A DNA stretch of 64,000 nucleotides, taken from contig CAZWVJ010000003.1 of NCBI GenBank assembly GCA_964636865.1, forward strand, positions 52,525 to 116,524, read 5' to 3'. This document shows, piece after piece, positions 9,812 through 18,978 of the stretch. A program made the translations under genes and the position numbers. Source of the DNA: B1SED10-75 sp964636865 (GTDB taxonomy: Bacteria; Bacillota; Dethiobacteria; DTU022; PWGO01). The notes beneath the pieces are model-generated. The model did no database searches. It saw nothing but the letters and a program-made list of their open reading frames with translations, and had not been told where the DNA came from. Numbering within the stretch: the first letter of the stretch is position 1; each line of letters opens with the position of its first letter.

Positions 9812-11134
9812 CTACCGTGCCGGATTGCACCCGGAAGGCGGGTTTTCTGGGTCACACCCCGGAGGCGGACTTACCGGATTGCAACGTGCGGGTTTATCTT
9901 CTGCCCCGGGAAGGCGGGCAATGTAACCCCAATCACTGGGTTCGGGAAAGTCGGTGCTGATGAAGTGGGCGCCGCTTTGAAAGGCCGCATTCCTTCTCTC
10001 GGCACCAATTTCGCGTTCCCTTCTTTCTTCGCCGCCATCTGCTCGAGTTCGTATCAGGTACCCTTTTTCCACGTATTCCCGGATTTTTTCTTTATTATTA
10101 TCCCGGGGATCATTAAGTTTAATGAACCCTGCAGACGGTTTGTCGGGTTTAGAACTGGTAAATAATATCCTTCCTTCCAGGGTGGGGTTATCTTCCAGGT
10201 AAAGATCTCTTATTCTGCATTCATTATCCAGCAAAAACATTACTTTGCCCCGGGCTTCTTCGATTGTGGGCCATCCCTTCTCCTGTAAGGCTTTGTTCAG
10301 TGTTTCATATTCACCGCGTACATCGTCCGGGATGATTATTTGATCTTCATGGAAAACCGAGAGGATTTCCTCATCAAGATCATCCATGTCCCGGGGTTCG
10401 GTAGGAGGAGGCAGGTTAACCGGAACTCCCACCAGGTCTGCCACAAACCTGCCTGCATTTATTATGAATTGCAGCGGCAGGGGAAGTTCTTCTAATTCAT
10501 CGGATAAGTCTCCTTTTAATTCTACCAGCACGAATATGGGAAGGTGGCCGGGGTTGTCTTGAGACCAGTCCTTAATAGCTTCCAGGCCTTCTATAAATGT
10601 GAGGTAGTGCGTCCGATAATCTATATGGGGGATATGCATTAACTTGTAGCCCGGCTCTTCTAATTCCGGGATACCGGTGTAGGGATTACGAGTAAGCAGT
10701 AGTTTGCCTGCTCGGTGAGCATATCTTCCGCCTTCACGGTCTACAAAAATGTCCAGTTCCACCTGCCTTATTTGCTGGTCGTCGAATTGAACGTCCAGAG
10801 GTTCGTGAGTGTACTCAAATTCCCTGGCTATGGCGGGGCTGATAAGCCTAAGTCGGTTTAGCAGGGCGTTTTCGGGCTGGATGTAATAGCTGTTATGGGT
10901 GCCCAGGTACTGCAGTTGGTTAATTCTGGTTTTCCCATCAACGTCATCTACATCAAGGTTCAGGTAATCCAGGTTGTCCGTGTGGGGGTTAAGATTTTCC
11001 ACACTGCATGGATTTGCAAATGCTTCTTCATCATTGTCTATTTGGGAAACATTGCCGGTGACTGCTGGTAACGACATAATCGTGAAAAATGCCAGCAGGC
11101 AAATTATTCTTACTAAATTTTTCTTTAAAGGCAT
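9812..11134 (-). CDS. Secreted Ca2+-dependent phosphoinositide phospholipase C-like protein
   Basis: 440 aa. A signal peptide (IICLLAFFTIMSLPAVTG) follows GGAGGAGGA-9-ATG. The body has the PI-PLC TIM-barrel signature of the Ca2+-dependent PI-PLC-C1 type: LGTHNSYY at about residue 78 (catalytic His), VELDIFVD (acid residues), HIPHIDYRT (second His), VELKGD and TRADGG. It probably cleaves phosphoinositide-like lipids outside the cell. The end is odd: a low-complexity tail with three Cys-Pro units (CNP, CDP, CNP) separated by Pro/Gly-rich spacers. The DNA encoding the tail is itself repetitive. Substrate unknown. Confidence 0.8.
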   Translation of the reverse strand: MPLKKNLVRIICLLAFFTIMSLPAVTGNVSQIDNDEEAFANPCSVENLNPHTDNLDYLNLDVDDVDGKTRINQLQYLGTHNSYYIQPENALLNRLRLISPAIAREFEYTHEPLDVQFDDQQIRQVELDIFVDREGGRYAHRAGKLLLTRNPYTGIPELEEPGYKLMHIPHIDYRTHYLTFIEGLEAIKDWSQDNPGHLPIFVLVELKGDLSDELEELPLPLQFIINAGRFVADLVGVPVNLPPPTEPRDMDDLDEEILSVFHEDQIIIPDDVRGEYETLNKALQEKGWPTIEEARGKVMFLLDNECRIRDLYLEDNPTLEGRILFTSSKPDKPSAGFIKLNDPRDNNKEKIREYVEKGYLIRTRADGGEERREREIGAERRNAAFQSGAHFISTDFPEPSDWGYIARLPGAEDKPARCNPVSPPPGCDPENPPSGCNPAR

Positions 11135-11526
11135 GGCTTCTTTCCTCCTCCATGTAATGAAGTAACTTACTTAAGCAGAATAGGCAGGTTTTTATGGATG
11201 GATTTTTTTCAGGCTGCTATTATTATTTTACACCACTGTTTTATAATTTAAAAGGGAGAAAGGTTAAATCCCGGTCCTCTAAATTGAAGGAAGCAGTTTC
11301 TTTTGAGCAAAGAGGAGATTAGGATATTGTTCGATTTGAATAATTGAATTATATGCGTGCGTAATATTTAGGAGGTTATCCGGCAAAAGCCCGGTTTTAT
11401 GAATAATGTTCCGGGGGTTATGCAAATACTTATTTAGCGGGAGGAAAGAGTTTGCTTTGGAATTGTTTAGAAAGTTTAACAGCGGCACAAAATTCGACTA
11501 TGGGTGTTTATTCTTGCCCGGAGTTC
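11135..11526. other. Intergenic region, no gene seen
   Basis: About 390 bases upstream of the methyltransferase promoter. A 69-codon frame on the minus strand has no ribosome site and no recognisable product, so it is left out. Confidence 0.5.
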
Positions 11527-11555
11527 TGTACACTTTATTGAATTTTTGGTATAAT
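11527..11555 (+). promoter_or_regulatory. Sigma-A-type promoter of the DNA methyltransferase
   Basis: TGTACA (11527-11532), a 17-base spacer, then TATAAT (11550-11555). It lies about 44 bases before the ATG. Confidence 0.6.
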
Positions 11556-11598
11556 TATAGTCAATAAGAAAGCACTCAAAAAGGGCGGGATTTCCTCT

Positions 11599-12852
11599 AT
11601 GGAAGGTGAATTAGTTAGCTACCTGAAAAATTTTACCCTCAGTGAGTTTTATGAGCAAAAATTATTTCCGACGGAGCAGCAAACAGTGGTTGACCGGAAG
11701 GTTTTAGAGGGAAAAAATATTCCGGTTTTTATCAATGAGTTCTGGACATCGCGACAGAGGCAGGCTGCTTCTCTTCATGAAATATCTTACCGGGCTTGTT
11801 TTAAGCCCCAATTGCCCCGGTTTTTTATTGACCTGCTCACGCAAGAGGGAGATGTTATTTACGATCCTTTTAGCGGCAGGGGCACTACGGCAATTGAGGC
11901 CGGCATATTGGGGCGAAGAGTAATTTCTAATGATATTAATCCCCTGAGCAATTCATTTGCTTTTCCGAGGCTTTCATGCCCCTCTCTGCATGACATTGAA
12001 GAGAGAGTTGAATCTATACCTATGGAGGTAAACCGGAAAGCAGAAATAGATTTGTCCATGTTTTACCACCCCCAAACTGAGTCGGAACTTGTTTCCCTGA
12101 AAGATTATTTGCTCCAAAGAAAAAAAGCCGGGAAGGAAGATAATGTAGACAGTTGGATAAGGATGGTAGCTACCAACAGGTTAACCGGGCATTCTCCGGG
12201 TTTTTTTTCGGTGTACACCCTGCCTCCCAACCAGGCAGTCTCACAGGCGAGGCAGGTTAAGATTAACCGGGAAAGAAATCAGGTGCCGGATTATAGAGAT
12301 GTTAAAAATATTATTGTCCACAAATCCCGTAATCTATGGAAAAAATTAACGCCAAAAGAAGTTGAAAACTTACGTTCTGCAGCTCATTCAGCCCTGTTTT
12401 TGGAAAGAGATGCCCGCCACACGCAGGAGATTCCTTCGCGATCAGTAAAACTCACCGTAACTTCCCCTCCTTTTCTGGATGTGGTACAGTATTCCCTGGA
12501 TAATTGGCTCAGGTGCTGGTTCAATGGCATAAGTACCACTGATATTGAAAGGAAAATTACTATAACGCGGGATATGGAGCAGTGGGAAAGTGTGATGGCA
12601 GAGGTGTTCATAGAATTATACCGGGTTACCGCTGTAGGAGGTTGGGTGGCTTTTGAGGTAGGTGAAATAAAAAACGGTAAGGTTAATTTGGAAGACCATG
12701 TTATACCCCTGGGGATACAGGCGGGTTTTGAATGCGTGGGGGTGCTTATTAACAGGCAGGAATTTACCAAGACTGCCAACATATGGGGCATAAAAAATAA
12801 TAGCAGGGGAACTAATAGTAACAGGATTGCTTTGTTTTATAAAGAAATGTAA
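11599..12852 (+). CDS. Solitary DNA methyltransferase (TSPPF type)
   Basis: 417 aa. The S-adenosylmethionine-binding motif DPFSGRGTTAIEA is at residues 89-101, followed by NDINPLS. The catalytic motif TSPPF is at 288-292, typical of N4-cytosine or N6-adenine amino-methyltransferases. The SAM motif precedes the catalytic motif, unlike the beta-class order (IV then I) usual for SPPY enzymes. About 190 residues separate them, perhaps holding target recognition. No restriction endonuclease or specificity subunit is adjacent, so it acts alone (gene regulation, or a relic of a restriction system). It has its own promoter. Confidence 0.8.
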   Translation: MEGELVSYLKNFTLSEFYEQKLFPTEQQTVVDRKVLEGKNIPVFINEFWTSRQRQAASLHEISYRACFKPQLPRFFIDLLTQEGDVIYDPFSGRGTTAIEAGILGRRVISNDINPLSNSFAFPRLSCPSLHDIEERVESIPMEVNRKAEIDLSMFYHPQTESELVSLKDYLLQRKKAGKEDNVDSWIRMVATNRLTGHSPGFFSVYTLPPNQAVSQARQVKINRERNQVPDYRDVKNIIVHKSRNLWKKLTPKEVENLRSAAHSALFLERDARHTQEIPSRSVKLTVTSPPFLDVVQYSLDNWLRCWFNGISTTDIERKITITRDMEQWESVMAEVFIELYRVTAVGGWVAFEVGEIKNGKVNLEDHVIPLGIQAGFECVGVLINRQEFTKTANIWGIKNNSRGTNSNRIALFYKEM

Positions 12853-12895
12853 TAAGAATGAAAAAAGAAAATGAGGTTTACAAGGAGGAAGGCAT

Positions 12896-13957
12896 ATGCA
12901 CCATTATGACAAATTACAGCAAAAATTGGACCAACACCCGGTGGGCGCTCCGGCAAGCGAGTATTTTAGAGAAATTTTAAAGTATTTATTTCAACCGGAA
13001 GAACTAGATATAGCCCTTAACCTTGATTTCAGCCTTGAACCCGTAGATGATATAGCTTCTCGGATCGGTTTGGAGGAAGGGGAAGTTAGCCAAAAACTTG
13101 AGGCTATGGCTGATCGGGGGGTAGTTTTGGCTAAAACCGCAGGTGAAAAGACTTATTATGCTTTGCTCCCAAATTACCCGGGACTTTTTGAATACCCCAT
13201 TATGAAAGGCATGCAAAAGGAAAAGCAGCAGGAACTAGGCCGCCTTTGGCATAATTACTACATGGAATCCATGGGTGAAAAATTGGCTGAAGCCGATCCT
13301 CCGTGGAATCGTATTTTCCCTGCCGAAGAGGCTATTAATGAAGAATATGAAATACTTCCTTATGAAGTAGCATCGGAAATGATGGAGCAATCTCGCACTA
13401 TTGCCCTGGCTGAATGCCCCTGCCGAATAACCGGTGGGCAGTGTGAAAGTCCTCTGGATGTTTGCCTTTCTTTCGATGGTGCGGCTCAGTTTTTGGCAGA
13501 AAGGGGAATGGCGCGCTTGATAGACAGGGAAGAAGCCCGGAATGTCCTTAAAAGGGCAGAAGAAGCAGGTCTGGTTCATACCGGCAGCAATAATGCCGGA
13601 AAACTCCTCTTTATTTGTAACTGCTGTCCCTGCTGCTGCCATTTTTTAATGTTGCATACCCACTTGAGGCACCGTAAAGCACTGGCAGCCTCCAGCTATG
13701 AAGCCGAACTTGATGTTTCCAGCTGTACCGGTTGTGGAATATGCGCCGAAGAGCGCTGCCCAACGGGCGCATTGTCTCTTGATGGTGATATGGCCGTTTT
13801 AGACCGTGAGAATTGTATCGGGTGCGGGCTTTGTGTTACTACCTGCTCTGGTGAAGCCCTGAAGCTTGTAAAAAGGGAAGATCACCGGCACCCTCCCGAG
13901 TCTGTACAGGTTTTGGTGCAAAATATTGTGGTTAACAGGAAGAAGCGGAATGAATAA
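12896..13957 (+). CDS. HTH-4Fe-4S ferredoxin-type protein
   Basis: 353 aa, preceded by AAGGAGGAA. The first ~95 residues look like a winged-helix segment (DDIASRIGLEEGEVSQKLEAM...). The middle has a Cys-rich stretch (ECPCRITGGQCESPLDVCLSF) and CNCCPCCCHFL. The end has two [4Fe-4S] motifs: CTGCGICAEERCPTGAL and CIGCGLCVTTCSGEAL. Proteins of this plan are found in anaerobes and are usually called 4Fe-4S binding proteins; a redox-sensing or electron-transfer role is inferred. It lies 43 bp after the methyltransferase and may be co-transcribed with it. Confidence 0.8.
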   Translation: MHHYDKLQQKLDQHPVGAPASEYFREILKYLFQPEELDIALNLDFSLEPVDDIASRIGLEEGEVSQKLEAMADRGVVLAKTAGEKTYYALLPNYPGLFEYPIMKGMQKEKQQELGRLWHNYYMESMGEKLAEADPPWNRIFPAEEAINEEYEILPYEVASEMMEQSRTIALAECPCRITGGQCESPLDVCLSFDGAAQFLAERGMARLIDREEARNVLKRAEEAGLVHTGSNNAGKLLFICNCCPCCCHFLMLHTHLRHRKALAASSYEAELDVSSCTGCGICAEERCPTGALSLDGDMAVLDRENCIGCGLCVTTCSGEALKLVKREDHRHPPESVQVLVQNIVVNRKKRNE

Positions 13958-13996
13958 TTGGGAAGAGATATAAAGGGGAAATACAGGTATATGAGG

Positions 13997-14407
13997 TCAC
14001 ATGGGCCTTAAAAAATCCAAAGCGGGTGAAGGCACGTTTCTTAAAATACTGAATAAAATTAATGCTATGAGCAGGATCCATGCGTATAGAGGGTTGAAAC
14101 TTACATCGTAGAGGGAGCGGTCTTTGATAATTAGGTTGACCAGAAATACTCCCGCATAGAGGTAAATAGGTGTCAGGGCTATGAAGGGGTTAAGGCTTAA
14201 CGCTTTTATAATTTCACCGTTGAAAAGGGCATTCAATGCCCTGGTGCCGCCGCATCCCGGGCAGATTAGTCCTGTGGTTTCGTAAAGCAAGCATCCGGGG
14301 GTTGATTTTAAAAAATCTAGGAGAGCAGTGTTAAAATAGAGATAAGCCCCCAAAGTAATAGATAAATAAACAAATAATAGCACAGTTTCGGGTTTTTTAA
14401 AGTTCAA
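13997..14407 (-). CDS. DUF2752 membrane protein
   Basis: 136 aa from a TTG start (no ATG fits, and the ribosome site is weak). The family mark CPGCGGTRA is near residue 49. Three or four hydrophobic helices are visible. DUF2752 proteins are small inner-membrane proteins of unknown function. It is convergent with the ferredoxin gene and divergent from nrdJ. Confidence 0.75.
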   Translation of the reverse strand: MNFKKPETVLLFVYLSITLGAYLYFNTALLDFLKSTPGCLLYETTGLICPGCGGTRALNALFNGEIIKALSLNPFIALTPIYLYAGVFLVNLIIKDRSLYDVSFNPLYAWILLIALILFSILRNVPSPALDFLRPM

Positions 14408-14616
14408 TAAATTTTTTATGGGTATCCACCTGCCAGTGTTTCATAAATAATTGCCAGATTGCTCAGGTAATAATGGTTGATAAAAACACTTTATGGCAGT
14501 TAATTCTGTTTTTATGTTTGATTTTCCTTTTTAATTTTTTTGATCGTTTTACTTAAACAAGGCATAATAATAAATATAATATATTTTAATTTCAGCATGC
14601 ATGGAGGTTTTATGTT

Positions 14617-16836
14617 ATGGAATTAAGTGAAAATGCGCGCATTGCTTATGAAAAGAGGTACCTTCTCAAAGATGAGCGGGGAAATCCCCTGGAAACTCCC
14701 GCTGACTTGCTCGGAAGGGTGGCACGCAATATTGCCGAAGTGGAAAAAGATTATGAGAAGTCCGATGCTGATGTGGCGTATATGGAAGAAAATTTTTTTC
14801 AGATCATGAAAGATAGCTTCTTTATGCCTAATTCTCCCACATTAATGAATGCAGGCAGGGAGTTACAGCAGTTGAGCGCGTGTTTCGTGCTGCCGGTGGA
14901 AGACAGCATGGAAGGCATTTTTACTTCTTTGAAACACATGGCCTTGGTACAAAAGACCGGCGGAGGGACGGGTTTTGCTTTTGATCGCTTGCGCCCCGGT
15001 GGAGACGTGGTTTGTTCTACCAACGGCGTGGCCAGCGGGCCGGTGTCATTCTTGAAAATATTTGATGCTGCCACTGAAGCGGTAAAGCAGGGTGGTACCC
15101 GGCGGGGCGCCAATATGGGTACCTTGAGACATGATCATCCTAATGTAATAGATTTTATTTGTTGTAAGGAAGATGAAACAGAAATCAATAATTTTAACCT
15201 GTCGGTAACTGTTTCTCATGAATTTATGGAAAAGGCTACCGGAAGTGACCCTGATCCTTATTTCCCCCTGGTTAACCCGCGTACGGGGGACGCTTACCTG
15301 GATTTAGCGTCGAGCGATACCCAATACGGCAATGCGGTAGAAATATTTAATTTAATTGTGGAAAAGGCCTGGCAAAAAGGGGATCCCGGCATAATTTTTA
15401 TAGATGAAATGAACCGGTTTAACCCGACTCCCCATGTAGGTATGTATGAAGCCACCAATCCCTGTGGGGAGCAACCCCTTTTGCCTTATGAGGCCTGCTG
15501 TTTAGGTTCTCTCAACCTGGGTAAATTTGTTACTGATAAAGGGCAGATTGATTATGAGCAATTACGCGAAACGGTAAAGATGGCCACACGATTTTTGGAT
15601 AATGTGATTGATGCCAGCGATTATGTTATTGAAGAAATAGCCCAAATGCACAAGCATGGAAACCGGAAAATTGGCCTGGGTGTGATGGGCTGGCATGATA
15701 TGTTGGTTCAACTGGGCATTCCTTATGATACTGATGAGGCACTGGAAATTGGTGAAAAAGTGATGAAATTTATTCGGGAACAGAGCAAGCAGGAGTCGGT
15801 GAAACTGGCAGAAGAACGGGGGGTATTTCCGAACTTCGCAGGAAGTATCTATGATACCGGCAAAGATGAGGATCGGGTAAGAAATGCTACCCGAACCACC
15901 ATAGCCCCCACAGGGACCATTTCCATCCTTGCCGGGGCCAGCAGCGGGATTGAACCGTATTTTAGTATTGCTTTTGTGCGGAAAAACATCCTGGATGGGG
16001 TGGACATGTCTGAAGTAAACCCGCTGTTTGTGGAAAGGGCCAAAAAAGAAGGGTTTTACAGCGAGGAATTAATGCAGGAGATAGCAAAAAATGGTTATAT
16101 TCCCCCTGATGCCGATATACCCGACCACATTAAAGAATTGTTTAAGACGGCCATGCAGATAGATGTAAGCTGGCATGTTAAGCACCAGGCCGTGTTTCAA
16201 AAATATACTGATAATGCGGTGAGCAAGACCATAAACTTGCCCAGGGAAGCCACCGTTGAAGATGTAAAAAATGCTTACATAATGGCCTGGAACCAGGGGT
16301 GCAAGGGAATTACAGTTTATCGAGACAGTTCCCGGGAAAAACAAGTTTTAAACACCAGCGAATCCGGGCCGGAAAAAGAGTTAAAACCCACCAAGCGCCC
16401 CAAAACCCTGGTGGGGTATACTACCAGTGTGAATACTCCTTTGGGCAACCTCTTTGTAACGGTTAATACGGTGGAGGGTAAGCCGTTTGAGCTTTTTGCG
16501 CAAATAGGCAAAGCAGGAAGTGATGTGATAGCTTTTACGGAAGCTATTGCCCGCCTTATTTCTCTGGCCTTGAGGTGCGGTATCAGTGTAAATGAAATAA
16601 CTACCCAGTTGGAAGGAATAGGGGGAGCACGTTCTGTGGGATTTGGCCCCAACCGGGTTTTAAGCGTGCCGGATGCTATCGGCAGGGCTTTAAAAGAAGT
16701 TGCTATGTCCAGTCGGGAAGAAAGCAGTTCCGGCAACAAGCCCTCTTTGGAAATATGTCCCGATTGCGGCACAGGAGCTCTAATCAGGGCCGAAGGATGT
16801 TCCAAGTGTGAGGCTTGCGGTTTTAGTGAATGTTAG
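14617..16836 (+). CDS. nrdJ: Adenosylcobalamin-dependent ribonucleotide reductase (class II)
   Basis: 739 aa. It reduces ribonucleotides to deoxyribonucleotides using a B12-derived radical, independent of oxygen. Recognisable segments are the N-terminal SPTLMNAGRELQQLSACFVL, GGGTGFAFDRLRP, GGTRRGANMGTL, the active-site NPCGEQPLLPYEACCLGSLN, and APTGTISILAGASSGIEP. A vitamin-B12-dependent C-terminal extension and a terminal zinc ribbon (CPDCG...CSKCEACG) follow. No nrdB-like radical subunit is nearby, as expected for class II. ATGGAGG precedes ATG 14617, and a TATAAT lies at 14575-14580 with a poor -35. Confidence 0.95.
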   Translation: MELSENARIAYEKRYLLKDERGNPLETPADLLGRVARNIAEVEKDYEKSDADVAYMEENFFQIMKDSFFMPNSPTLMNAGRELQQLSACFVLPVEDSMEGIFTSLKHMALVQKTGGGTGFAFDRLRPGGDVVCSTNGVASGPVSFLKIFDAATEAVKQGGTRRGANMGTLRHDHPNVIDFICCKEDETEINNFNLSVTVSHEFMEKATGSDPDPYFPLVNPRTGDAYLDLASSDTQYGNAVEIFNLIVEKAWQKGDPGIIFIDEMNRFNPTPHVGMYEATNPCGEQPLLPYEACCLGSLNLGKFVTDKGQIDYEQLRETVKMATRFLDNVIDASDYVIEEIAQMHKHGNRKIGLGVMGWHDMLVQLGIPYDTDEALEIGEKVMKFIREQSKQESVKLAEERGVFPNFAGSIYDTGKDEDRVRNATRTTIAPTGTISILAGASSGIEPYFSIAFVRKNILDGVDMSEVNPLFVERAKKEGFYSEELMQEIAKNGYIPPDADIPDHIKELFKTAMQIDVSWHVKHQAVFQKYTDNAVSKTINLPREATVEDVKNAYIMAWNQGCKGITVYRDSSREKQVLNTSESGPEKELKPTKRPKTLVGYTTSVNTPLGNLFVTVNTVEGKPFELFAQIGKAGSDVIAFTEAIARLISLALRCGISVNEITTQLEGIGGARSVGFGPNRVLSVPDAIGRALKEVAMSSREESSSGNKPSLEICPDCGTGALIRAEGCSKCEACGFSEC

Positions 16837-17170
16837 AGCATTATGGTTAATACTTCATAAAACAAAGTTAAAATCAGATAGGGAGCTTAAGGAGAAAAGT
16901 CCCGGTGGGAAATCTCTAACTCTGAATTGTTTGAGTAGGTTTTTCATTAGGAGGTGGGGAGCTGATACTTCCATTTCAAATATCAAAAAAATATTTGGGA
17001 ATTGTCGGTTTATTTATCCTTCAGCTTATTTCCCAAGGTCCTCTTTCTTTGACGAGAGTTTCTTATCGGGGGGTGAGATAACGGAATTTTAATTCAAAAA
17101 ATGGAGCGGCCAAATTATTGTTTATTAATTAGGTTTTTAATGGGACTAGTACAACCCGGGAGTTGTTTTC
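16837..17170 (+). other. Leader region of the GDT1-type exporter
   Basis: 334 bases with no convincing gene (frames from 16808 and 17101 are shadows). It contains GGGGAG at 16955-16960 and CTTTGACGAGAG near 17047, with several short complementary stretches. A Mn2+ (yybP-ykoY) riboswitch would be expected before such a gene, but I cannot fold or score it. Confidence 0.3.
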
Positions 17171-17743
17171 ATGATCTTTATAGGTGCTTTTATCATGGTA
17201 TTTCTTGCAGAAATGGGAGACAAATCGCAGCTTATAGCCATGAGCCTGGCTACCCGTTATTCCATAAAAATGGTTCTGGTAGGTGTTGTCTTAGCTACGT
17301 TGGTGAACAACGGCCTGGCTGTTGCGGCCGGGGTCTATTTGAAAACCATGGTGGATTTGGAAATTATCCGTATTTTTGCCTCCGGGGCATTTATTTTTTT
17401 TGGCGTTTGGAAATTACTTGAGAAGGAAAAAGATGTTAGATCATCTCCTGCGGAATTTGAAAAATCCCTTTGGGGATCCCTGGCAACAGTAACACTGGTC
17501 CTTTTTTTGGCGGAAATCGGAGATAAAACCCAGCTGGCTACTCTGGCTTATGTAATTAATTATGGCTCACCCCTTCAGACCCTATTAGGGGTGGTGAGCG
17601 GTATGGTCCTTGCTGATTTGATCGGTATACTCGCCGGCGCTTATGTGGCCAGGGTATTGAAAAAAGAGCACCTGCTCCGGTGGATTTCTGCCGGAATATT
17701 CATATTATTGGGCCTTATCGGGCTGGGTTTGTATTTCTTTTAA
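17171..17743 (+). CDS. GDT1/TMEM165 (UPF0016) family cation exporter
   Basis: 190 aa, six predicted helices in two homologous halves. Each half carries the family mark E-x-G-D-K-[ST]: EMGDKSQ near residue 14 and EIGDKTQ near 114. Bacterial relatives export Mn2+; Ca2+/H+ exchange is known for eukaryotic members. GGGAG lies 9 bases before ATG 17171. It is monocistronic. Metal specificity cannot be told from sequence. Confidence 0.9.
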   Translation: MIFIGAFIMVFLAEMGDKSQLIAMSLATRYSIKMVLVGVVLATLVNNGLAVAAGVYLKTMVDLEIIRIFASGAFIFFGVWKLLEKEKDVRSSPAEFEKSLWGSLATVTLVLFLAEIGDKTQLATLAYVINYGSPLQTLLGVVSGMVLADLIGILAGAYVARVLKKEHLLRWISAGIFILLGLIGLGLYFF

Positions 17744-17988
17744 GGTTTTTTTATCCCCCTAAAGGATAATGATATTTTCCGGGCAACCGGTAAATTAACT
17801 AGCTAATACCACCTATCTCATTATTTTGTAATCATGCTTTTAATAGCTTGTATAAAATAGTCGTCTTTCTCATGTGCCTAATCAAGAGGAGAGCTGTGGC
17901 GATTACATAGGGCTTTCGGGTCAACCTGGAAAATTATTTTAGCCGATGTCGGAACAGCTATTATATAAAAAGAAAGGATGTGGAGCGC

Positions 17989-18642
17989 TTGAAGTTTAGG
18001 GCAATTATATTCGACCTGGATGGGACACTACTTGACACTTTAAAAGATTTGGCCCTGTCCGTAAATGCAGTGCTCAAAAAACACGGCTACCCTGAACATG
18101 AAGTGGAAGATTACCGTTTTATGGTGGGAGACGGCGTTGATGTGCTGGTAAAAAAATCTTTGCCGGCGAAGGAAGGAACGTCAGATAATGTTGATCAACT
18201 GGTGCGGGAGGTTCAGGAAGAATACCGGACCCGTTGGGCGGATAATACCCAACCTTACCCCGGTGTTTCTGAACTTCTAACGAATTTGGAACAGATGAGT
18301 ATTCCCAAAGCTATTTTTTCCAACAAACCACAAGAATTTACTACCATTACAGTTGATGCTTTGCTGCCTCATTGGAAATTTTCTGCTGTGAAGGGAATAA
18401 AAGAGGGTTTGCCGTGCAAACCGGATCCCACCGGTGTCCTTGCTATTGCTCGTGAAATAAATATTTCCCCCGGCGATTTTGTATATTTAGGTGATACCAA
18501 CACTGATATGCAAACGGCTGTTTCTGCTGGAATGTATGCCGTGGGAGCCTCCTGGGGGTTTCGTCCGGTAGAAGAATTGCGTGAGAGCGGGGCTAAATTG
18601 ATAGTGGAGGATCCCCGGGAAATAGAGTTGCTTTTTAAGTGA
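17989..18642 (+). CDS. HAD phosphatase, phosphoglycolate phosphatase-like
   Basis: 217 aa from TTG 17989 (AAAGGA at 17973-17978 has normal spacing to it; GTG 17980 would be too close). HAD motif I is FDLDGTLLDT with the nucleophile Asp, motif II is IFSNKP, motif III Lys is in KPDPTG, and motif IV is YLGDTNTDM. An alpha-helical cap follows motif I. The nearest family is Gph-like phosphatases with small phosphoester substrates. Two other HAD genes of similar type lie at 28903 and 42659. Confidence 0.85.
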   Translation: MKFRAIIFDLDGTLLDTLKDLALSVNAVLKKHGYPEHEVEDYRFMVGDGVDVLVKKSLPAKEGTSDNVDQLVREVQEEYRTRWADNTQPYPGVSELLTNLEQMSIPKAIFSNKPQEFTTITVDALLPHWKFSAVKGIKEGLPCKPDPTGVLAIAREINISPGDFVYLGDTNTDMQTAVSAGMYAVGASWGFRPVEELRESGAKLIVEDPREIELLFK

Positions 18643-18731
18643 AAAGACTATTCCAAAATATGGATTGCAATAGCAAATCAACGAAATTGACTAAAATATG
18701 TAGCAAATTGATAATAATTGTTTTATAAGTA

Positions 18732-18760
18732 TTGACAAGTAGTTTTTCATTTTCTATAAT
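18732..18760 (+). promoter_or_regulatory. Perfect consensus sigma-A promoter of the micropeptide locus
   Basis: TTGACA (18732-18737), exactly 17 bases, then TATAAT (18755-18760). Transcription would start near 18767 and immediately enter a hairpin (CAGGGGCTA 18771-18779 with TAGCTCCTG 18787-18795, one G-U pair), which may protect the 5' end. Confidence 0.85.
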
Positions 18761-18850
18761 AAGAATTGAACAGGGGCTAAAGGGAATAGCTCCTGATGAG
18801 ATAGATTCCTGAGGCAATGTAGAGTACTGCTTGCAAAGGAGGTGGTACCT

Positions 18851-18904
18851 ATGTTGCTGAGGAGAAAATTCTGGCTAAAAGCGAGGGTGACGCTCATCCC
18901 ATAG
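18851..18904 (+). CDS. Micropeptide A, 17 aa, first of tandem pair
   Basis: Encodes MLLRRKFWLKARVTLIP and stops at TAG. AAGGAGGTGG (18836-18845) is an excellent ribosome site at proper spacing. The peptide has Arg/Lys at five of 17 positions plus a Trp and aliphatic residues, so it is cationic and amphipathic. The downstream copy encodes the same 17 residues although seven bases differ, all synonymous (codons 2, 6, 7, 9, 10, 15). That pattern is expected only if the peptide itself is selected. Function unknown: a signalling peptide, a membrane-active toxin or a leader peptide are all possible. No transporter, receptor or immunity gene is adjacent. Confidence 0.75.
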   Translation: MLLRRKFWLKARVTLIP

Positions 18905-18978
18905 CCTTAAAAGCAAAGCTTTCTTAAGAACCCGTATGCAGTAAATTGGTCATCACAACTGTGAAGGGGGTGATGCCA

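Noticed and set aside
9435..9926. 163-codon plus-strand frame overlapping the small membrane protein and the PI-PLC end
   Set aside because: The overlapping 78-aa frame has a perfect ribosome site and membrane helices. This one has poor spacing and an implausible Gly/His/Arg-rich product.
11279..11488. 69-codon minus-strand frame in the gap before the methyltransferase
   Set aside because: No ribosome site, no recognisable product, AT-rich composition.
16808..17092. 94-codon frame starting inside nrdJ
   Set aside because: No ribosome site, it starts within a known gene, and it lies in a probable leader region.
17101..17421. 106-codon frame overlapping the GDT1 gene
   Set aside because: It is a shifted frame of a well-supported gene.
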